From NCBI RefSeq assembly GCF_000143415.4, contig NW_003314285.1:1415729-1479728 (forward strand): a stretch of 64,000 nt of DNA, given 5' to 3'. The notes beneath the pieces were generated by a model, which had not been told where the DNA came from, ran no database searches, and worked only from the letters and a program-made list of their open reading frames with translations. This document shows, piece after piece, positions 11,060 to 20,418 of the stretch; the stretch's first letter is position 1; each line of letters begins with the position of its first letter. Source of the DNA: Selaginella moellendorffii. Taxonomy: Eukaryota; Streptophyta; Lycopodiopsida; Selaginellales; Selaginellaceae. The position numbers and the translations under genes are program-made.

Positions 11060-12032
11060 GCGGAGTTAGAATCCCCAGTCACTGTTACCGTTACCGCTAA
11101 CATGGGCCGTCGGATTTGCCAGCACGGACGACGGCGATTCGTTCCGTGTCACGGGCTGGCACACGTGGCGGCCGCGCACTTGCGGTCGATGTCCATCAAG
11201 GACGCCACGCTGGACCTCGACCCCCGCTGCCCTCCACGTCATACGCCGCGTTGGTAATCACCTCCCTCATGTCCAGCGCGATGAGCGAGGCCACCCGGGG
11301 TTCGATTCCCGGCGCCGACGCCCTCGGGGGCTCCAAGGAGGAGGTCGCGGGGTCGATTCCAGTGGGCGTGCCGGGATGGTCGAGTGGAGGATCCCCTAGA
11401 GGAGTGAAGCTCGTCTTGATCACGCGCCCGGAGGAGACCGATCGGCTGCGCCACAGGCGATCGCAATCGGCGTGCGCGCCGCGGTGGTGGAAATCGTCGT
11501 TCCAGGCCTCGGGAGGGAAGAAATTCGTCTCCACGGCGCCGTTGTGGCTGGATTTCTTCTTCCTCTTGCGCAGCCCAAAGAGGGAGGAGATCCAGGAGAG
11601 CTTGCCGCCGCCGCCGCTGTGGTGATGGGGATTCCTGGCGCCGCGATGATCCCTGTCAACGTGATGAGCCACGGGCGTGGCGGATGCCGATACCAGGGGA
11701 CTCTGATAGGACCCGGCGGCATTTGCCTGGCAGTTCCGCGCGGAGGAGAATCCATCCCCGAATCGGGAGCGGCGAATCGCGCGAACGCTGGATCCTTGGT
11801 GCTGGAGCTCCGCCGCGGCGGGTGCTGCTGCTGCCACTGCGAGAGAGATTTGGACCTGGGAAGACACGATGGAACGGTCTTGGAGCACGAGGAGGAATCG
11901 AAGGAGCTCCTGGAGGAGGAGGAATTCGGGAGGAGCGTGTTGGAAGAATCGCCCGAGAGAGAGAGCCGGACGAGGACAAACCCCCACCGGCTGCCTCTTG
12001 CTGGGATGAACCAAGCACACGCCTGGATCCAT
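11060..12032 (-). pseudogene. OCTOPUS-like (DUF740) pseudogene, unit 2
   Basis: It spans the whole gene at reduced length: start region 12032, C-terminal region near 11060-11160. Compared with the intact copy it lacks most of the acidic serine-rich segment and parts of the C-terminus, and it carries frame-breaking deletions (for example near 11140-11165 and after the HPSKRQPVGVC motif). Long antisense frames are again a GC effect. Confidence 0.8.
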
Positions 12033-12113
12033 CGCCAAATCGATCTAGTAGCAGCTCGCGTTGGGAGGATACCACCGCAAAAATCCCGTCGGTGAGTGAA
12101 TTGGTGATCGATC

Positions 12114-12510
12114 TTGTTGCCAATCTTTGTCTCGAGTCTCCAGGATCCAAATGGACAGCCATGGAGCGCACTTTTGGATGGCGCCACCACGAAGCTCGAG
12201 CCAAGCAGCGGATGTGCGACAAGGAATGGTTCGTCCAAATGGTGGCCACTTGTGACACCACCACGCAGCTGTGGGCGAATGCGCAAAATCTCCGGGTAAG
12301 AATAGGATTTCTCGATCGAATTCTTGGTTTTTTCGTTTTAGCTTCTCTCAATTTTCCAGGATCGCAAGCTTTGGAGCATGGGGTGGCTCCAGCGATCCGA
12401 GTTCTCCGACCTTTTCGGGGCCCAAATGCCGGGCGTGCAAGGGGCAGGGGAAGATCTGTGATGGATCGTCCATGAGCAACAGCAAGGAGCTCCAGATCAT
12501 GGATGTGTGA
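12114..12510 (+). CDS. Unidentified two-exon ORF with CxxCxGxG motif
   Basis: A clear intron with a GTAAG donor (12296) and a TTTTCCAG acceptor (12359) separates two open blocks. One phase-consistent reading ends in KCRACKGQGKICDGSS then a stop at 12510, resembling one repeat of the DnaJ-type cysteine-rich zinc finger. Another reading of the same exons (from ATG 12161, ERTFGWRHHEARAKQR...) is also open across the junction and stops near 12462. I cannot decide between them. Unit 1 keeps only the first ~100 bases (3290-3390). The start is unknown, and this may be a gene fragment. Confidence 0.3.
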
Positions 12511-12512
12511 CT

Positions 12513-12775
12513 GATAGTGTGTTGATAGTGTGCCCAAAATCTAGCCTGGCGCCAGCACCATGGTTCTTACGATTGAACCATAGCTGTGCAATAAAAGGTA
12601 TCTCCACCTAATAGAGAGCTCTTGGCTTGGTCAATTAAAGCTTGGATCTCTGCTTTAGTAGGAGACTTGGCTAGCCAGAGAAGCATGTTGTCCAAAGACG
12701 TTTTGTTTTAGCGTCCTAAAAACATCCATTTCTACTCTGGATCCATCGGCTCGTTGTAAATCCCTACATGTCGCT
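12513..12775. other. Unassigned spacer in unit 2
   Basis: Sequence between the CxxC ORF and the PP2C fragment, deleted in unit 1. There is no recognisable gene. AT content is higher than in the flanks. Confidence 0.4.
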
Positions 12776-12839
12776 TGAAGGAGAAGTCACCGTTCCTGGA
12801 TATAATATTAATCTCAAATAAGTTTAACCAAAGCCCCGT

Positions 12840-13210
12840 CAACTTTCCGTTTCAAGTTGGAACTTTTGGTGACCATCCGACGGTTGCAGATGCTTTTCCC
12901 TTAACTTCGCTAATTTTCCGTCTACATGTCTGCAAGGACATCATTGTTTTGGGAACTGATGGCCTTTTTTCACAATCTCTTCAACGACGACATAATCGAA
13001 GTTCTTACAAAATCTCTTGGGTCCGACCAAGTCAACATGAAGGTGAACTCTCGCTGTTGAAGAATCTCAACCTGATCATTGATAAACTCTTCACTTTACA
13101 GGCAGCTGCAGCAGACCTTGTAGCTGGGGCGCAGGCCGAGCGTTTGGACAGCCCGTTTGACGTGATATTTGGGTCGCGAAGGGTAAACTTTTCAAGCAGT
13201 TTTTGCGGAG
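12840..13210 (+). pseudogene. PP2C phosphatase 3' fragment, unit 2
   Basis: Counterpart of the unit-1 fragment. It keeps FPFQVGTFGDHPTVA, ALGTDGLF-like sequence and AQAERLDSPF. The DFKIP segment is lost, a base deletion breaks TDGLFDN, and the terminal GGKLDD block is replaced by unrelated sequence. It is non-functional. Confidence 0.65.
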
Positions 13211-13217
13211 GCCAGTG

Positions 13218-13412
13218 TCAGGCCGTTGATTTTTGCGGAGGCCAATTCGGCTCACACGACTCCTCCTTGGCAGCTTTCCTGAGCCTCAACACGGACGGAA
13301 ATCCCGCCTTGTCGACCGATGATCCGCTACTGACGAGCTGAGCGGCCGCCGCTGCCAAGGAAAAGCATGCGAGCAGCACAAAGATCGGCAAGATGTAGCC
13401 TCTCGCCCTCAT
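13218..13412 (-). pseudogene. NCL/NCX-type exchanger N-terminal exon, unit 2
   Basis: Start at 13412. A good signal peptide (MRARGYILPIFVLLACFSLA) is followed by VDKAGFPSVLRLRKAAKEESCEP. The frame then runs into sequence matching the PP2C side and stops after 64 residues, losing the YGFLPC-like segment seen in unit 1. It is a truncated relic. Alternatively it might encode a small secreted peptide, but the truncated end argues against selection. Confidence 0.4.
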
Positions 13413-13494
13413 GATCGAAGGGTAACCCCCTGGTCGATGGAAAAGGTATCCCTGTGGCGCGGAGCTCTAGATCTGCGCCGACTCACCTCGGATT

Positions 13495-13776
13495 CTAGAA
13501 ATCTAGCAGCGTAGCCGCAATGCACCCGGCGCCATTGATTGATCGATCTCCTCCGCGGGCAAATATCTGATAAGTAGTGGAATATTCTGGTTCCAGTGAA
13601 TCTAGGCCGTCCGTCCTGGCTAGCGCTGAGCTAATCGTGTCACTTGGAAACGAGCCCAGCTGAGAAGACACACAAATTTTTCTAGTTACGTGGTGTTCGT
13701 CATCTCGAGACACTGAAAAGAGGACTACAAGGACGACGAAAGCCAATATAATATAAACTACACCCTTTTCGTCCAA
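13495..13776 (-). pseudogene. Possible membrane-anchor exon, unit 2
   Basis: Same exon as 5355-5639: one hydrophobic helix (GVVYIILAFVVLVVLF), then a polar tail with KICVSSQLGSFPSDTI, an inserted SALARTDGLD and EPEYSTTYQIFARGGD. There is no ATG immediately upstream (the frame can only begin at TTG). The family is unknown. Confidence 0.3.
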
Positions 13777-13936
13777 TTATGTACACATACTTTGTTAAAA
13801 GCTTTTCATCGACATCGAAGGGGCCTCCCGGAAGAAAAAAACGAAGAAGAACGCTAATAGTAAGAGACCTGGTGTAAGCAAAAAGATGGATGCCCCCCTT
13901 GTTGTTACATCGTCAATGTAGCGACTGTTTGACGAC

Positions 13937-14839
13937 ATGCCGCAGAGGGATTCGGTATCGCAGACCGCCATGGTTGCAGCTTATGCCCAATGCGGGCATC
14001 TTGATCTTGCGACGCCATTGTTACAGGATTGTTGGAACGCAATCCTCGCGGCGACCGCTGCTGAAGGCCGGATAAGGAGAGCAAGCCAGATCTTTGAGGA
14101 AATGCCCGAGCAAGACATCGTTTCTTGGAGCACCATGCTTTCGGCATATGCCCACAACTGTCTCTTGGACGAAGCCAAACAAACTTTTGGACCGATGCCT
14201 CAGCACAACTCCACGTCTTCGACAGCCATGCTTGCGTCGTATGCGCAGCACAAGCAGCTGCGAGAGTCCAAGGTTTTGTTCGACAACATGCTGGAACGCG
14301 ACGTGGTTTCGTGGACTGCGATGCTCGCAGCGTATGCTCACAATGGTCACGTCAGGCATTCCGAAAGGAGTGCTGCTTGCTCGGTTGAAACCCAAAATCA
14401 AGACTCATCGACACGAAGAGCGATTTTGCAGTGGAAACCTTCCCTCCCTGGCTGCAAGCAATGAGGATCGATACAAAACACACCTTGTCAATTGATCCCG
14501 CCATCTTCATCTCGTCAAAAACAACAAAAGCTTCCAAGTAGAGCCCGTTTTGAACAAGAGCGGCAAGCATAGCGCTCCAGCAGATGGTGTCCCGTTCGGG
14601 AAGCGACTCAAACAGATTGCTGCATGATCGATGTCTTTGGGCGAGCCGGGCATTTGGAAAATGCGCAAGACCTTGTGGCTAACATGCCATATGTACCAGA
14701 TTCGATTCAGTGGAGGTGCTTGTTTGGAGCAAGCCGAACTAACAATGATGTTCAACATGGAGCTTCGGTTGCTAGGGAAATAATCGGACTAGATCATTCT
14801 GCTTCATATGAGCTTTTTGCCGACTTGATAAGGTTGTAA
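13937..14839 (+). pseudogene. PPR (PLS-class) pseudogene with internal inversion, unit 2
   Basis: PPR motifs run from VSQTAMVAAYAQCGHLDLA through IVSWSTMLSAYAHNCLLDEA and STAMLASYAQHKQLRESKVLF to VVSWTAMLAAYAHNGHVRHSER. The frame then meets an inverted block (14369-14615) and resumes at CCMIDVFGRAGHLENA. The inverted block itself reads as intact PPR on the minus strand (LAALVQNGLYLEAFVVFDEM, ILIACSQGGKVSTA). Before the inversion this copy was therefore less damaged than unit 1. Confidence 0.85.
14369..14615. other. 247-bp inverted segment inside PPR copy
   Basis: Unit 1 reads gaaagg|ctgtttgagtc ... gcagcact|attgctgc. Unit 2 reads gaaagg|agtgctgcttg ... gactcaaacag|attgctgc, which is the exact reverse complement between the bars. 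No bases are visibly lost at either junction. Confidence 0.95.
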
Positions 14840-15021
14840 ATTTTTTATTTATCCGTCCTTAAGGCCTTTAGTTTAAATAAATTGTAAATCTATAACTTTA
14901 GTTTAAACATAACTAACCTCTATTCTTGGGATACTTACAAAATGTATGGCGAGATTACCAATAAAATGTAGTGAATATAACAATGTTCTGTGTTTTCTGA
15001 AACAGGTTACTTGGAAATATT

Positions 15022-16209
15022 ATGGCTGGTGTGAGAGCAATGGTGGATTTGGGTATAGATCATGTACCAAATGAATATTTGACATCCATATGCAAAGGCA
15101 TAACCATCAAAGCTCCAAACAACCTCCCAATTATTGACTTAAGTGGCATAGATAATGATGATTTGAAAAGAAAATCAGCAGCTGAAGAAATCCATCTAGC
15201 TTGCCAGAAATGGGGTTTTTTCCAGGTAAGTAAATCTCTTCTGAAATACTTTGCAAATTGTTCTAGTCAGGTCAGCGGCCATGGGATATCTAACGAGCTT
15301 ATGCAAGACATCATCAAAATAGTCCATTACTTTTTTAACTTGCCTGCCAAGGAAAGGATGGTTTATTACTCAACAGATATCTACAAGAGCTTTAGATTCT
15401 CCACAGGATCCATAGCAAGTGCAAAGAAAAAGTTTTGGAGCGACTATTTGTTCCAGCACTGTCAGCCAGCAGTTCACGAGGATGATGTACCAGAAAGTAT
15501 TCCAAATTACAGGTACAAACTTTCCTTTCACATGTCTTTTTATTTTACTTTTTTCTGTTTTAACACTATATATTCATTATAACAAAGGAAAATTACAAGC
15601 AATTACGCCAAGGCTGTGGACGAACTTGCCAGAAAACTATTGCGAATTATTGCTCAAAACCTTGGTCTAGATTGGCAGATCCTGGAGAAACACTTGGATC
15701 CTCCCAAGCAAACCATGAAGATGACATATTATCCACAGTGTCCATGCCCTGATCAAGCAATTGGTATAGGTTGTCATGCTGATCCAGGAACCATAACGGT
15801 ATTACAACAAGAACTTGGAGTTGAGGGCCTTGAGGTTAACTACAATGGCCAATGGATTCCTGTGAAGCCAGTTGAAGGCGCATTAGTCATTAATGTAGCA
15901 GACATGCTCCAGGTGAAATAATTTGATGACATTTTCTATGAGCTCTTAGTTTCCCTCTTACAGATACTAAGCAACAATAAATATAAGAGTGCGGAGCATC
16001 GAGTTCTAGTGAACACTAAGGGGCCACGAGTTTCAATTGCTTCATTTTATGGTCCTACAGATGATAAACATATTGCCCCACTGGAGGAGTTGCTAGGTGA
16101 CAATCCTCCCGTGTTCAAAGCATGCTTGTTCAGAGAGTACATGGACAACTTCTACAAGAACCACCTTGGGACGCGAAACATTGAGACGCTCAAAATCCTA
16201 AACAACTGA
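15022..16209 (+). CDS. 2-oxoglutarate/Fe(II)-dependent dioxygenase
   Basis: Four exons, 15022-15225, 15271-15512, 15600-15912 and 15964-16209, join in frame to 334 residues, the usual length of the plant DOXC class. The N-terminal DIOX_N domain contains LPIIDLSGID and ACQKWGFFQ|VSGHGIS across intron 1. The catalytic 2OG-FeII domain has iron ligands His208 and Asp210 (GCHADPGTITVL) and distal His265 (AEHRVL). Arg275/Ser277 (PRVS) bind 2-oxoglutarate. Family members oxidise flavonoids, gibberellins, alkaloids or ACC; the substrate cannot be read from sequence. It is the only intact dioxygenase in the array, since the unit-1 copy is a pseudogene and unit 3 has none. The start is the first ATG before the conserved domain. 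Confidence 0.9.
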
Positions 16210-16492
16210 TTATAGGAAATTTATTGTCATGATAATACATTAATCCGATCCTAATATGATTAATACTACTAAGGCTGGCATGACTGTCTGAAAGCTGTCT
16301 TACGACAGAGTTCGTGCGGTTTATTTACCGTATTCCTTCATGGGGCTCTTGTTTGCATGCTGCTGTCCAAGAAGGCTGCACAAGAAAAGCCAAAGTTCTA
16401 AGGCTGCACAACTCTTCCGTCTATACAAGGAGTTTCTTCTTCTCTTGGTAGCGATCGATTATAGCAAGGGAGAGAAGTTTCAGAGTTGTGCA

Positions 16493-17151
16493 ATGGCTGC
16501 ATTGTTGAGATCCTTTGTTGTTCTCCTGGTATACATATTAGCTCATTTTTCCAATGATGTTTCTGTGATGAATTCTTTTGTTTTGTCGTAGCTTGTCGTC
16601 GTCACGGTGGAAGGGCGCTCCTGGTCTCCGCTCTACGGCACCAACGCGGGAGTGGGATTCAACGACATGAGTTCTTCCTCGGCGATCAAAACTCTCACCG
16701 CAATCCGCGTACACTACGGCTGGGTGATCGACGGCATCCAGGGACAATACGCCACCGGCAGCTCTTCAACCTGGATGGCTAACCACGGCACAACCACGCA
16801 ATTCACAGAGGTCAGTCTCCCAAAAGAACCAAAATGAGCAGTTTTCTCTTCTCCTAATCATTCCCTTCCATGACGCAGATCCAAGTCGCCTATCCGTATG
16901 AGAGGTTCGTGCGCGCCACCGGCAAGTACGGGCCATACAGCAGCGAGCAGAACCAGGGGGTCACGGTGACGGAGCTGTCGTTCGTCACGTACAACAACAT
17001 CACCGGGAAGAGCGTCACGTACGGCCCGTACGGCGGGCATGAGATGAGCGGCCAGACGAGCTTCCAGACGGCGGACGCGAGCGAGATCGTGGGCTTGTAT
17101 GGATTCACCTCTGACTACATGCGCGGGATTGGTTTTGCGCTCGAGCCTTAG
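16493..17151 (+). CDS. Secreted jacalin-related lectin, copy 3
   Basis: Exons 16493-16528, 16592-16810 and 16879-17151 give 175 residues. The splice phases match the other copies. The protein ends directly at ALEP, three residues short of copies 1 and 2, because an earlier TAG replaces the AKN/TKN codons. Local changes are DMSSSS for DTSSSS, VAYPYERF for LAYPSERF and SSEQNQG for SSEKNQG. Intron 1 is shorter (63 nt against 82). The split signal peptide and the beta-prism motifs are intact. It converges on the PR-1 gene at 17582-18094. Confidence 0.85.
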
Positions 17152-17581
17152 AAACTTGGATATAGATGATTAATCATCATGCCATGAATCTATCTATCTA
17201 CCTAATGTTATTGATTTACAGTTGAATTTGAGAATGTAACCTCTGTTTCATCAGTCGACGCTGGTAGGTGTAATAAATCCTCCAAATAAATCAAGGACCA
17301 CTTTGATAAAAAAAAGTCAATGGAAGTCAAATACAGGTGGAAATGAGATTGTTCGCCGGTATACTCTGGGAATTCGCTCGCCAGAGCACCGATACACCAC
17401 TTCGAGTCCAAAAGCCCATTCGTTCAATCCAGAGAGGATTATAACTGGATCAGTATACAGCCCCCCCCCGGATTGGTGGACTTACCATGAGAAAGTCTTT
17501 ATTGACCTTGAGAAATTGAGTTTGAGTTGGTTATGAATTGAATATTTACTAATTCTTTCAGATATCAGTGCATAAACCATG

Positions 17582-18094
17582 TCAATATGGTTTCTGGCCT
17601 ATATAATTTCCTGGTGGATCATAGTTGCAACTAACAAGGTAAGCATTCATACCATTGCACTGGACATAAGCGCACCCAACTCGAACAGAGTTCTTCCACA
17701 CAACCTGCGTGTAGTGTCCACAGACCTTCCCCGCCGCGCAAGTGTTTGACGCATAGTTGTAGTCGACTCGCTCGTTCACCCAGGCAGCCACAGCGTCAGT
17801 GGCGGGAGGAGCAGGCAAGCCGGGACTTCCCCACCACTTCCACAGATTCTCGCCATATCTCCCACCCGAGTGGATCAGCGCGCAGTTGTTTTGATCCCGG
17901 AGAGTTGCCGCCCAGCTTGATGCAAACGCGGCCACTGTATCGTCCCAAACCAGCCCCGAGACATTCACAGCCGACCGAGCTGCGTTGTGTGCGCCGACAA
18001 GATCAATCTGCTGGCTTGCTTGAAGAACAACCAAAGCATCACAAAAGAAGATCGCCAGAGTTGCAAAGAGGAGAGGAGAGCAAGGAGATTTCAT
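17582..18094 (-). CDS. PR-1 / CAP-superfamily secreted protein, copy 3
   Basis: Intronless, 170 residues. It is nearly identical to copy 1, including the signal peptide [11 protein letters not shown] and [10 protein letters not shown], but has VGAHNAAR instead of VDAHNAAR and NERVD instead of SEQVD. The CAP residues His75, Glu82 and His127, the six cysteines and the CAPE-type terminus [15 protein letters not shown] are intact. Its similarity to copy 1 across an intervening divergent copy 2 suggests gene conversion or a non-sequential duplication order. Confidence 0.95.
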   Translation of the reverse strand: MKSPCSPLLFATLAIFFCDALVVLQASQQIDLVGAHNAARSAVNVSGLVWDDTVAAFASSWAATLRDQNNCALIHSGGRYGENLWKWWGSPGLPAPPATDAVAAWVNERVDYNYASNTCAAGKVCGHYTQVVWKNSVRVGCAYVQCNGMNAYLVSCNYDPPGNYIGQKPY

Positions 18095-19113
18095 GTTGCT
18101 GGGGCGATGTTCACAATCAAGAGCAAACTCCTACGTTTATATGCAAAGTCGTTGTTCTGATCGAGTTTTTCCACTTGTGGCGCCGACTTAGCGCTTGCGA
18201 TTGTATACGATTTTTTGCTGCGACGGTGACCCATGAATCGAGTACGTTTTAGTTTGGTGCTCCATGACTTTAGCCGCCTCTTTTTCTTCCACAGCTCGAG
18301 GAGCTTCTCTTCTGGACACCCTCTGGATACAAATTCATGGATCTTTCTTTGGCAGTTTCCTCAAGCAACTTGAATCCTCCACATGAATCCATTACCAACA
18401 CTTCAGTGTTTGCGTGAACTAACTGTATCCCACGCAAAGGATTCTATTTTGTATTCAAGGTGGTGGTGATGGTCTTTATCTTGGGATTAAAGACTGCAAA
18501 ATAAGCATACAAACCATGACAGACAGCAGTTGGTCCTTGTCAGCGATTTAAACAGCGAAGCAAACATTCCAGGCTCAGTAATCTAGTCTAGTCCTCGAAA
18601 CCAAAGAAAAAAAAAACAAAGAAAAAATTTCCGTGCAATCCCAAATCTCTCACTTGCACATGTTCTATCCACCCCAAAGGTTTTTGACACACTATATTAC
18701 ACTGGTTGGTGTGCCAACATCGCCAACTTTGAGAGATTTTAAGACACCCCAAAAGAGCAAATCACTCCATCGTCTCTTTTGAATCCATCTTCACTTGAGT
18801 GGATCCCAAAGAGAGGAAAGAGAGAAATTACAGAATTGTGAGAAAATCTTATATAACACACCGGTGGGTAGTCCTGTCTTCTACTCCCAAAAAATCTCCT
18901 TGTTCCCTAGTGGGGCTCGATCTGTACAGCTTTGTTTTTGTTCTTCCATTGTCACTCTCAAACTTTTCTCGAATCTCTTCCAGTGTGAAGCTTCACAAAA
19001 CGAAAAAAAGAAGAATTACATTAGAGCCATCAATCCTAAATGCAAAGTAAGCCTCGACACGATCGATCCAAGTCACTGTTTGATCCGATCTCGCGTAGTT
19101 TTTGCGTTTAATC

Positions 19114-20418
19114 TCAGCGCCCCTGCTTGCTACCACCCCTGCTCTTGTTAAAAGTCCTCAGCGGAGTTAGATAGAATCCCCAGTCACTGTTACCGTTACC
19201 GCTACCATGGGCCGTCGGATTTGCCAGGACGGACGACGGCGATTCGCTCCGTATCATCCGGCGCCACCCGCCCGTGCTCCGGCTCCTCTGCAGCACGGTC
19301 GGGCTGGCACACGTGGCGGCCGCGCACTTGCGGTCGATGTCCATCAAGGACGCCACGCTGGACCTCGGCCCCGCCACGTACGCGGCACCCCCGTCCCCGC
19401 TGTCCTCCACGTCATACGCCGCGTTGGTAATCACCTTGGTCATGTCCAGCGCGATGAGCGAGGCCACCCGGGGTTCGATTCCTTGCGCCGACGCCCTCGG
19501 GGGCTCCAAGGAGGAGGTCGCGGGGTCGATTCCAGTGGGCGCGCCGGGATGGTCGAGTGGAGGGTCCCCGAGAGGAGTGAAGCTCTTCTTGATCACGCGC
19601 CCCGAGGAGACCGATCGGCTGCGCCACAGGCGATCGCGATCGGCGTGCGCCCCGCGGTGGTGGAAATCGTCGTTCCAGGCCTCGGGAGGGAAGAAATTCG
19701 TCTCCACGGCGCCGTTGTGGCTGGACTTCTTCTTCCTCTTGCGCAGCCCAAAGAGGGAGGAGATCCAGGAGAGCTTGCCGCCGCCGCCGCTGTGGTGATG
19801 GGGATTCCTGGCGCCGCGATGATCCCTGTCAACGTGATGAGCCACGGGCGTGGCGGATGCCGATACCAGGGGACTGTGATAGGATCCAGCGGCATTCTTG
19901 GAGTTCCGAGCGGAGGAGAATCCATCCGCTGGAAACCCTCCTTCCCCCCCATTTCTTGAATCGGGAGCGGCGAATCGCGCAAACGCTGGATCCTTGGTGC
20001 TAGAGCTCCGCCGCGGCGGGTGCTGCTGCTGCCACTGCGAGAGAGATTTGGACCTGGGAAGACACGATGGAACGCTCTGCTCTACCTCTTCGTCGTCCTC
20101 CTCGCCTACATCCCCCTCTTTCTCCTCGATTCGAGCCACTGCCTCCTCGCTATCGCTCTCCATGAGCGAGAAGATCGTGCCGAGCTTACCGACGACGCTG
20201 CCGCTGCCGCATTTGCCATTGCCGTTGCTGTCGTCGGTCTTGGAGCACGAGGAGGAATCGAAGGAGCTCCTGGAGGAGGAGGAATTCGGGAGGAGCGTGT
20301 GGCTGCTGGAAGAATCGCCCGAGAGAGAGAGCCGGACGAGGCGATCCCGGAGGCACAAGTGACAAACCCCCACCGGCTGCCTCTTGCTGGGATGAACCAA
20401 GCACACCCCTGGATCCAT
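19114..20418 (-). CDS. OCTOPUS-like protein (DUF740/UPF0503 family)
   Basis: Single exon from ATG 20418 to stop 19114, 434 residues. The N-terminal HPSKRQPVGVCHLCLRDRL block matches the HPxxRxxGxCxxCLxERL signature of OCTOPUS-type plasma-membrane scaffold proteins. A serine-rich stretch, an acidic EEDDEEVE region and a basic LFGLRKRKKKSS patch follow. The C-terminus has RSRSTGGWRRMIRSESP and GFYLTPLR, the conserved family end. In seed plants these proteins are polar membrane adaptors that antagonise BIN2 and promote protophloem and stomatal development. This is the only intact copy in the array; copies at 2519-3186 and 11060-12032 are decayed. Family assignment comes from the end motifs and composition; most of the middle is low-complexity. 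Confidence 0.8.
   Translation of the reverse strand: MDPGVCLVHPSKRQPVGVCHLCLRDRLVRLSLSGDSSSSHTLLPNSSSSRSSFDSSSCSKTDDSNGNGKCGSGSVVGKLGTIFSLMESDSEEAVARIEEKEGDVGEEDDEEVEQSVPSCLPRSKSLSQWQQQHPPRRSSSTKDPAFARFAAPDSRNGGEGGFPADGFSSARNSKNAAGSYHSPLVSASATPVAHHVDRDHRGARNPHHHSGGGGKLSWISSLFGLRKRKKKSSHNGAVETNFFPPEAWNDDFHHRGAHADRDRLWRSRSVSSGRVIKKSFTPLGDPPLDHPGAPTGIDPATSSLEPPRASAQGIEPRVASLIALDMTKVITNAAYDVEDSGDGGAAYVAGPRSSVASLMDIDRKCAAATCASPTVLQRSRSTGGWRRMIRSESPSSVLANPTAHGSGNGNSDWGFYLTPLRTFNKSRGGSKQGR

Larger units (their letters stand above)
8291..16275. repeat. Tandem array unit 2
   Basis: Second copy of the repeat with the same gene order as unit 1. It lacks the AT-rich insertion of unit 1 and has a 247-bp inversion inside the PPR copy. 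It retains the only intact dioxygenase of the array. Confidence 0.9.
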
